DNA of 64,000 bases. Origin: Centroberyx gerrardi (Eukaryota; Chordata; Actinopteri; Beryciformes; Berycidae). Position 1 is the stretch's first letter. Every line of letters starts with the position of its first letter. Shown here piece after piece: positions 56,108 to 64,000 of this stretch. The translations under genes were made by a program, and so were the position numbers. The stretch is from the NCBI RefSeq assembly GCF_048128805.1, contig NC_136012.1:12363725-12427724 (forward strand), written 5' to 3'. The notes beneath the pieces were generated by a model. It saw only the letters and a list, made by a program, of their open reading frames with translations. It did no database searches and was not told where the DNA came from.

Positions 56108-56721
56108 ACCGTCTTTGCTTTCTCTTTGTCTGTATACTAGAATGCCAAGATAACTCAATATGAGTAAAACGGACTACGGACTCCAGACACTCATCAAAAG
56201 AGTAATGTGGTGTTATTTTGCGATAGCGGCTCCAATGGCTCTCATCCACTACGCATGCGTCATTCATAACCATCGTATGTTTCACTCAGGTTTCACTGTG
56301 GTATTTTGCATAGAACCCTTTTTCCCAAATAAATCTATGTACATATTACACTGTACTAAATAAAAAATGTTTTTATGTTTGACTGTCGCTATTAATTGTT
56401 AAAGCTATTTTGCTTTATTCAGGAAGAGTGCTTGATTGGGGGCGTTACCGGGGGAAAGAGACGTACATAAAGAAGTCTAAAATATAGAAAATTATTTTTC
56501 AGTTAAGAGCACATTAATGAATTGCATATTGATACATATATGTTTACTGCTAGAACAATTAATATTAAGGGTTATGGTCAAAATTACGATTTTTTTCTGG
56601 ACATAGTATTTCTAACACCTCTGTATTGGTATCGTCCAAAGGGTATAAATACTCCGCGAAACTACTTTCCGTCCTGTGCACTGTGTGCAGCTTTCGGTTG
56701 CTAAGGAAACACGGAATGCAG
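56108..56721. promoter_or_regulatory. Head-to-head phykpl/fam53c promoter with X-box
   Basis: phykpl (-) starts at 56107. A TATA-like tataaata at 56644-56651 and a non-coding fam53c exon 1 (about 56672-56721, donor gtaata) face away on the plus strand. gttgctaaggaaac at 56697-56710 is a near-perfect RFX X-box (GTTGCYNNGGNAAC). Confidence 0.55.
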
Positions 56722-58925
56722 GTAATACATCAGGACAGCTGTAGCAAGCTAGCTCGCAAGCAAGCATCGTAAACTAGCTAACGCTACAGTGATTTAGAGA
56801 TAGATTATCAGCCCAGTCACTGTAGTAATGAATGTCCTTTCTTATATTATAGTTTTACGAATTGTGGTCGCAACTTGGTAGAATGACAACACATTAACCA
56901 GTAGTAAACAGGCCTAATGTTAGCAGGCTAACGCTAGCTGTTAGTGCACTTGTTAGCCTACCAGCTAACATAAGCCAGCTAACGTGGGGTTAGTTCCCAC
57001 GGGCTGCATCATGTTGCTGAGCTAACTATCTAACTTAGCCTACCAGCTAATATTTTAACGCTATATCTGATTTAGCCAATGCATCTAGCCTAAAAGTAAC
57101 GAGTCATGGCACTTGAATGTTATCAGAGATGAATAGTTGTGCTACAGCTAACGTTAGCGGACACAGATTTGTATTGGCTGACGGATTACTAGTTGTTTTC
57201 TGGATTTGATAAGGGCAACCTGCACAGCACAGTCCTAAACTTGTTTGCTAGCTCACTCGCTTGCCAGCATTGACGGGCAACGATTGTAACTGGTCTTCAG
57301 CAATCGACCAATCTTCTTCATCATTAACCTGATAGAATTATAGTGTGTTTTGTAATGTAGAATTACCCATAATAATTGTCACATTAACTTACATGTATCT
57401 GATTTCACATAAAAAAAATTGGCAGCTCTTTTTTTTCTTTTAATCTAAACTTCAGTTTATAGGCAGATTTAATGGTGACTACAGTTCAGAATCAGCTGTC
57501 TGTGTGAAAGCTGTGCTTTTGAGTGATTCTGAATACATCACACATTTCTTTGGATAGGGTTAGCTCTCCCTTCAACAACGCCTCAGTAGTTGCTGCCCCA
57601 TGATGATTAGACAAAACCCCTGTGCCAGTTATGAAGCTTGGCTGTTGGAATCTCATGTTGAAGTAGTTGTGCTAACACTGTAGCACCATGCTTGCCACAA
57701 GGAGGAAGGCCCTGAAGGCCACATCTGTGACTATCATCAGCAAGTGTTGAGGAAGAGAAATCTCTTCAGTTCTAAAGGCTAGAAACTTCAAGATCCCCAA
57801 GCTTTGTCATTCAAATTAAGATGGCCATAGTGCTGCATAATTTGAAGCAGTGGATAGAGTGAGTTTATACATTGTCTTTCTGTTTTAGTTTCAGCATGAA
57901 ATGTACATTTGTGTGCACAAGAATTTTACAGAGCAGTGCAAAGGTTGAAACAGGTTGCCAGGATGTTGTATATGGGCCAGTGCAGGTTAATCTCCAAGGG
58001 TGTGTCTAGATTCAATAACTATTATATCTTAAAAGCCATCTCTGTGCTATTTGCATACAAAGAAATGTCTGAGGAATGTGCGTGAATGAAACGGACACCT
58101 AGACTGTCTTGTGGTCCTTAGCTCTCCGGACACATTTCGGATTTTTGCCCTGGCAATTTATGTCCCTGAGACGTGGTCACTTTCATTTTCTCTTTTGTCC
58201 TCCTTGCAAAGCAACTGTGGTGTGCTTCAACCCTTCATTTTTCACACACTTCCCCCATCCTCCCCCTCTTCCTCTCTCCCTCCCCCTTCCATTCTCCTCA
58301 ACAGCCCTCTACAAGGACTGGGCTCTTATCACTTGTTTTTAATTAGACCCAATTGGCTTTGATTGCTGTGGAATTCTCCCAAAGTTTTTCAATTAGGTGC
58401 TACTTCTTTGTGTTAATTTCAAATTTACACTATTCTGTGTTTGTGCATGCTGTCCAGACAAGAAATAGTTATGTTCATCCACTAAGTGTGCACGATGGAA
58501 TGTGAAGTGGTCTTTGTTCTGTGACTCCTAGCCACCATGTGTGCTCTCTGCCTTTGTGAAAGTGAACTTCTGCGACTGCCTTTCATGTGTGCGTGAGGCA
58601 GCACATAGATCCTAGTCTTAGTCTCATATAGCAATGTGTGGTCAGACTAGTCAGCAAAAGACTCTTATTTAGGTGTTCTCTGTTCCTCCTCCTGTGGCTT
58701 TTTTCCTCCCTAAACTATAATAGTGGTAGCATATTTCAGAAGTCCACATCAGTAACTTTTATATCATGCTTCTGTCAAAGACCTGATAGCTATATTATAG
58801 GCATTTTATGAAAGTCACTGTTCATTGAGATGTGTGATTTCTTCTGTATTTGGCCAAATTCAGCTGGTATATTTCATACTGATGCCTACTTGTCTTATCT
58901 CCGTCCCTCCACTGTTCCTCTCTAG
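56722..58925 (+). other. fam53c intron 1
   Basis: A 2.2-kb intron. Its first 450 bases are dense in gctaacg/cgttagc words (56741-57160). A pyrimidine-rich stretch lies at 58190-58300. No exon seen. Confidence 0.5.
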
Positions 58926-59094
58926 GTGGCGTGAAGATGATGGTGGCATAGTGAGAAAGTTGGTCAGTCTGGCCGGTTGAGGTGCCGAGGAGACGCCACA
59001 AACCACGCCAGAATTCTGACAAAACTAAACTCCAACTACCTGTAGTTCTCCTCCTCCTCATCTTCATGTCTATCCTTGGGTCATAGCTACAACT
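58926..59094 (+). promoter_or_regulatory. fam53c: fam53c 5' UTR with two short upstream ORFs
   Basis: Acceptor ctctctag is at 58918-58925. Upstream frames: MMVA-stop at 58937-58951 and MSILGS-stop at 59066-59086, the second ending 8 nt before the main ATG. Confidence 0.6.
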
Positions 59095-61345
59095 ATGGTG
59101 ACACTTATCACAGAGCAGCTCCGTAAGCAGAGTTTGGAAGAGCCTTATCACAAGGCTTTCTCATTCAATGTGAATGTGGTGAGTTGGATACAAAAACTCA
59201 GTGATCTTGTGCTTTCAATGGCTGTCCTTAAGCCCTTTTTGATTTCACTTGAAATTTAAGGGATTCTAGTGTTGTACTTGACTCATTATATTGCTGTTTC
59301 AGTCACTGCCTGCAGTCGGTTCCAGTCCCACAGTCTCATGGAGTGCGTATGGATCGACACCAGGTAAGTTAATTGAATTGGGCCTAGCATCTTTGCAACT
59401 AACTGGTTAGGATATCAATCACATGTTTATCTCTTTGCATTCCCAGAGAGCGGTTTGGCCATGCACCCATCATCCAAGGCCCACCTTCTGGATGCTTCCT
59501 CTGGCCTGGACCCCCTATGGCCCCCTGTCCAAGTTGGAGAACCACCTCTCCACAGACCTGAAGTTCCCAGCACGTCAGTCACAGACATGGCCTTCCAGAG
59601 CTCCCCTCCCCCACCCCCTCCTCCAAAACGCCACTGCCGCTCCCTTTCTGTTCCAGAGGACCTGTCTCGGTGCCGCTCCACCTGGCGTCCTAGCGCCTCC
59701 AAGGTTTGGACTCCTGTCAAACGCGGCTGCCAAAGTGGAGGAGTGGCCAGTTTAGGGTCTGGAGCCAGCTCTCTGCCACTTTGTGGCCCTAGTTCCTCCC
59801 TCACCTCCTCCCTGCACTCCTCTTCCAGCCCTACTTTCTTTAGCTTGGCACTGTCCTCTGACTCCCCGCTACCATGGAGCTTCCCCTGGGACCCCTGTGA
59901 CACACTGAGGGGAGCCTGCTCTACCTTTTTTCCCGCCCCCTCTTCCTGCTCCTCTTCCCCGGCCCCGCTGGCCCCCTCTCACTCACTGCTGCAGCGCCGC
60001 TTCTCCCTCTCCCCTGTGCACATTCAGGAGGCCTCTGTGCTGCTCCTGCCTCCCCAACCCTCCCCTGCTTCTGCTTTGATCCCTAGCTGTTCTGCCATGG
60101 AGCCCCCAGCCTCTTCCGCATCTCCCACCTCGGCCTGCAGTACACCATCCTCCTCCAGGCGCGTCCTGCGCCCAGTCCTGCCACGATGCCACTCTCAGCC
60201 CTGCGATATGCGCAAGCCTCGCTTGAAGAGACGCCATGACCCAGACGTTCTACCCTGCGCCAGGCCAGGCCTCGACTTCAGCAAGATGACTCAGGTGAGC
60301 AAGAGACTCGATAAGCAATCATGGTAGCTATATGGTTCCAACCTCCTCATACTTGTGCATACTGTATGTTAATGGTCCAGAGGATTATCAATAACAAGGT
60401 CCTCAGCAGGTCTGGATGCTTTTTTGCCTACTGTGTTTTTTTTTTTTTTTTTTTTTCTTCTGGTCCTTGGAGAGCAACAGGAGGCCTCCAGCAGCACCCC
60501 ATCCCCCACAACCCCAGCTCAACACAGCTAAGCTCAACCCCCACGCCACCAGCTCTCCCGCTTCTCTCCTCACAGACTGCTGTTTATGTTGGGATCATTA
60601 GTGAGAAGTGGGCCTCTGGTTCCCTGACCCCCACACCCCTCTCCCACCAGTGAAGCAGAACTGTTCACATTCCTGTCTGACTCAGACCAGTGCAGTCAGG
60701 ATTGGGTTCTGAGGTGTGGCGTTAACGGGCAGTTTCACCCCTGTGTTTGGGTTTGACCCTTGTGTTTCTGTGTTGGGTCACTCATTCTAGCCAAGCACAT
60801 TGACTCTTAGCCTTAAATCGCTGTTCTCAAACCATCTATATTTAACCAGTGAATCAACCAGGCACTGCCATCCATGCTGACTTCCTGGTGTTGCTAGTGA
60901 CATTACCCCCCCACCCCCCCGCAATTTTCAGGCAGTCAGCACATGGTCGCTGAAAGAAGTGGGGATGGTTCGATTTGTGCTGTAAACAATGCATGTATAA
61001 ATATTCACATGCGTTTGGTGAATCATTTGTTGATATGATCAAGTGCCTAGTGAGAATTATCACATGATGTGCATGTCACTTTTCTCTCCTGTGTAGATTG
61101 GTAATGGCGAGTCCCTGGGCTGTGGTGCAGGTGGCTGCATAGTTCTGGAGTCTTCCCAGGGAGGCCGGCGCTCTGCCTTCTCCCCTGCCGAGTTCCTGGG
61201 ACGGACCAGCATTGGGCCACTAAGTGAAAGTGAAGAGGAGGAGGAAGAGGATAAAAGAAAAGGGACTGTAATGGATGGGGGACAAAAGATTGTTTTTGAA
61301 AGAGACTGCACAGAACTGGACTTGAACCTTATAGAAGAGAACTGA
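59095..61345 (+). CDS. fam53c: FAM53C protein
   Basis: A vertebrate nuclear protein of the FAM53 family (FAM53A/B/C); its biochemical role is poorly defined, and serine-rich 14-3-3-type motifs are typical. Exons: 59095-59178, 59303-59363, 59447-60294, 61097-61345; 1242 nt, 413 aa (human ~392). Family signatures: N-terminal MVTLITEQLRKQSLEE; PPPKRHCRSLSVPEDLSRC at ~106-124; VWTPVKR; PTFFSLAL; RRFSLSP; SQPCDMRKPRLKRRHD (probable nuclear localisation signal); LDFSKMTQ; an acidic SESEEEEEEDKRK; and the C-terminal LDLNLIEEN. The C-terminal signature and the short MVTLITEQL exon fit FAM53C best. The middle exon is Ser/Pro-rich and likely disordered. Its last coding exon is followed by a 1.3-kb 3' UTR with AATAAA at 62674-62679. 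Confidence 0.95.
60295..61096 (+). other. fam53c intron 3
   Basis: Contains a ~20-bp T-run (60437-60456) and a C-run near 60907-60919. The proline-rich open frame at 60460-60650 has no collinear splice signal and is not called. Confidence 0.5.
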
Positions 61346-62700
61346 CCTCTCCTTGGTGCTCCCTGTGTGATCGACTGCATTCATCACCATGTTAACCGCA
61401 CATGTAGGCGATGTGCGCTCTTCTGGCAGAGTCCTTGGGAACCCGCTGCCCTCCTAAGGCACATGTCTGGACTCTTCATAATCAAAGAACCAAGAAATAA
61501 GATGCTGATATCAAAATACTACAATATGATCATGATTGTAACACTTGAGCAAGCTCACTCTTTAACATTTCACAAGAATGTCATAGTGCCTGCCTGTTCA
61601 GCACTCCATAGGAAAATGTGCACATGAGTAAATAAGTGAGTTTACATGCACACAGTATTCTGGCTAATAGTTCATATCGTTACTTATGTCCTAATCAGCA
61701 TAAGCCGTTTATATGCATCTTGATATCCTAATCACAAATAACACTGTATAATGGAATAAGCAGAATATTCTGAATATTACCATGGAAATGACTTGCACAC
61801 ATGGCAAAAGCCAGCAGTAAATGGAATAAGATGTAAACATGCGTCAGTATCCCATCTGGTATTGGTGTAGCCTAGCTATTTTATTTGGGTTTCTCAATCT
61901 GGATATGACCTTATGTGAGGTGTTTAAGATGGATAGTGTTTACATGTGTAATTCAAAATAATATTTGAGTATCCCAAACAATATAAGAATATTAATCTGC
62001 ACGTAAACAAACTCGCTCGGGTAGTTCTTTTTTTTTTTTTATTTTTTTAGGATACATTCCTGAATGCCATGGCAGTTGCTGAAAGCCCTGCCATGTTACA
62101 CGAACAGACCCTCTAGACACACATCTACTTCTATGGTTATGCTGTCCTGCATTTAATTTGACCCTGTGGAATAACACTACGACATCAAAGGGAAACGGTG
62201 TGCTTTCTTGTAGTGCAAAAAGGATTGCAACCTTTTTGTTCATATTTTCTTGGGCGTGAGAGACTTTTCAATTGCTTGAACATTAATGCATTTCTTGTCA
62301 ACAATAATTATGGATGATACTGTAAATTGATCATGCCTTAAGCTTGAAGTACAAAGAGCTCTTGCTGTTCTAGTGTTCTGTTTCACGGCCAGACATTTTT
62401 CTTGGAATCTCCATTTGCGCTGATTCAGATACTTATGAACGGGTGGCACATGCACTATAATAGTCAAAGGAATAACTGAATCAATGCTGCAGTTGGATCC
62501 CATAGGGCACAATGTAATAATGTACTGTACAGTGGTTACACATGTTGAGCTGATTCTGTGTGAGTGTATGTGTGATAAAGCCAGTAGCGATGCAGAGGAT
62601 TTTGGTGGCCTTTCAGAGACGATTTTTAATGTGTTTTCAGATGGAGATATTCCTCTCGCACAATTTGTGTACAAATAAAGTTTAATAGAGAACGACTTTT
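61346..62700 (+). other. fam53c: fam53c 3' UTR
   Basis: Non-coding, AT-rich, with a T-run at 62030-62047. It ends at AATAAA 62674-62679, followed by a T-rich stretch. Confidence 0.55.
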
Positions 62701-62774
62701 TTTTTCAAAAAGTGTCATGTCTTCTATTCAAAGAAACTCGGGGTCCAAATCTGTTTGGGCAATATTGATTATTG

Positions 62775-62787
62775 TGACACCTAGTGG
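62775..62787 (-). promoter_or_regulatory. CTCF-like motif
   Basis: The reverse strand reads ccactaggtgtca, one mismatch from CCASYAGRKGGCA, just beyond the fam53c 3' end. Confidence 0.35.
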
Positions 62788-64000
62788 TTGATTTCAGCAT
62801 GACTGGTGTTTCATATAAATGTATTTTGTCTATTGACTTCACCAACAGTACGAATTGATGCATAACATTCTGGTAAAACAAAAAGTTCACTAAGGAACTT
62901 TGATTAAACCGAGTTATAACAGTAACGATTAATTGCCGTTTAAGAAAAATAAATTGTTACAGTTGGAAATAATCAAGAGTGGGTAAAATGGATAAGAACA
63001 GTTTTCGATAGATAACAGGAGTTAGTTTGGCAACTGGCAAGGGATAGTGACTTAGTTTCTGTAACTTTATTGAAGTCTTCAGCATCCTTGGCACATTTGC
63101 CATTCCGCCGTGGAAGGTGAGGGCGCTCCTTCCAGTCCACTGATGCTTCTTCACAGACGGTCTGACCCCCCATCAACAAGCCACTTCCTCTTTTTTCTGA
63201 TTTCATGGCGATCGGGAGAGAGGGAACACCACCGACGCACGCACACTGTCTCAGCACTCCTGAAAGAGTTTAATCGGGGTAAATAATCCACCATTTTTGC
63301 ACGATTCAGTCACTGGGGTAGGGAATGTTGCCACTTTAATTTAATTATGCGGGCGATCCATGTTTCCCTGTAGAATTAAGCTAATCTGGTAGCTTCTATG
63401 TCACATATTCACATTGTAGCGCCACTCGCTGATAACAAATCGGACGAAATGGGCTCCCCCTCCGCCTGCATCTCCCACACACGCAGCGGCACGCTAGTTA
63501 ACGGCGGTGGCTAGCTAACGTTAGCAATGATGCAAACGTCTCCATAGTTGTATGGATATGATCAAAATTGACACCTTTGCTAGCCAGCTAAATAATCGTG
63601 GGTTGGTTGTTTGTATTTGGCTGAGGTTTCGGAAGAATTTGATGTTTTCTTGAATTTGTTCCTTACGTTACAAACCGCAACAGTGTTTGTGTTTGGGTAG
63701 CCAACGTTAACATTGGCTAGCTACCTAGCTATGTAACGTTAGCTCGCTTGGCAATTTAGAAGTTAAAACAACTCAGAAGTTATACGCTAGGTGTGATAGT
63801 TTTATGGCCTAACGTGAGCTAAACATCATTTTGCACACTACTTTGGAATATCTGCATGAAAGAGACAAATGTTATCCAAAAGCCACTGCAAGCCTTGTGA
63901 TTCTTGTGGCTAAAGAACGGGTTAGCATTAGCGAGTTTTGTAGCTAGTTAACGGTAACTAGCATAAGTTGCTAGCTAGCGGCTCCCTTCATGATTGGGAT
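62788..64000. promoter_or_regulatory. Promoter-like region of an unidentified next gene
   Basis: From ~63170 the sequence gains CpGs (63215-63245, 63440-63510) and many gctaacgttagc-type words (63490-63990), as seen at the nme5, rack1 and fam53c promoters. No coding exon of a known gene is readable. A minus-strand frame at 62973-63257 is discussed as a finding. Confidence 0.4.

Noticed and set aside
59427-59903. 158-codon antisense frame over fam53c
   Set aside because: Shadow of the Ser/Pro-rich coding exon; no independent signal.

Overview
The window is nuclear DNA of a bony fish, most likely a spiny-rayed (acanthomorph) teleost. The evidence is compact vertebrate genes with GT-AG introns, very dense CA/GT and CT/GA microsatellites, a tRNA-derived SINE of the acanthomorph type, and MITE-like elements familiar from fish genomes. 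Six protein-coding genes are readable exon by exon.

Layout. (1) About 1-37070: the body and 3' end of col23a1 (+), a transmembrane collagen. The signal-anchor exon lies upstream of the window. Twenty-seven short Gly-X-Y or interruption exons, plus a terminal exon that begins with the stop codon, give about 426 residues here. A ~3.9 kb 3' UTR follows. (2) 38982-42319: rack1 (+), 317 codons in 8 exons, with C/D-box snoRNA candidates in its introns. (3) 42978-45461: nme5 (+), 221 aa, a ciliary NDP-kinase-like protein with a DPY-30 tail. (4) 47789-49825: hnrnpab (+), 344 aa, with a non-coding first exon and a probable 3'-UTR intron. (5) 56107 down to 52074: phykpl/agxt2l2 (-), 449 aa, PLP-dependent phosphohydroxylysine lyase, tail-to-tail with hnrnpab. 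(6) 59095-61345: fam53c (+), 413 aa, whose non-coding first exon is head-to-head with phykpl. The last 1.3 kb is promoter-like sequence with no assignable gene.

The genes do not form a pathway. Their shared interest is synteny: from memory, in human COL23A1, PHYKPL, HNRNPAB and RACK1 lie at 5q35 while NME5 and FAM53C lie at 5q31, so this fish block joins both sets. Coordinates of all six coding sequences were checked by exon phase and total length.

Points of most interest: an undescribed-looking cassette exon (31874-31972) that would insert a second Cys-containing PCPV end into collagen XXIII; an 8-nt microexon; a COL25A1-like 8-residue exon; a CFTR-like (TG)12T4 acceptor; duplicated SNORD95-like snoRNAs and a SNORD96-like snoRNA in rack1; and a palindromic GCTAACGTTAGC word family concentrated at four promoter regions. 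No retroviral, LTR or Polinton element, tRNA gene, rRNA or CRISPR array was seen.
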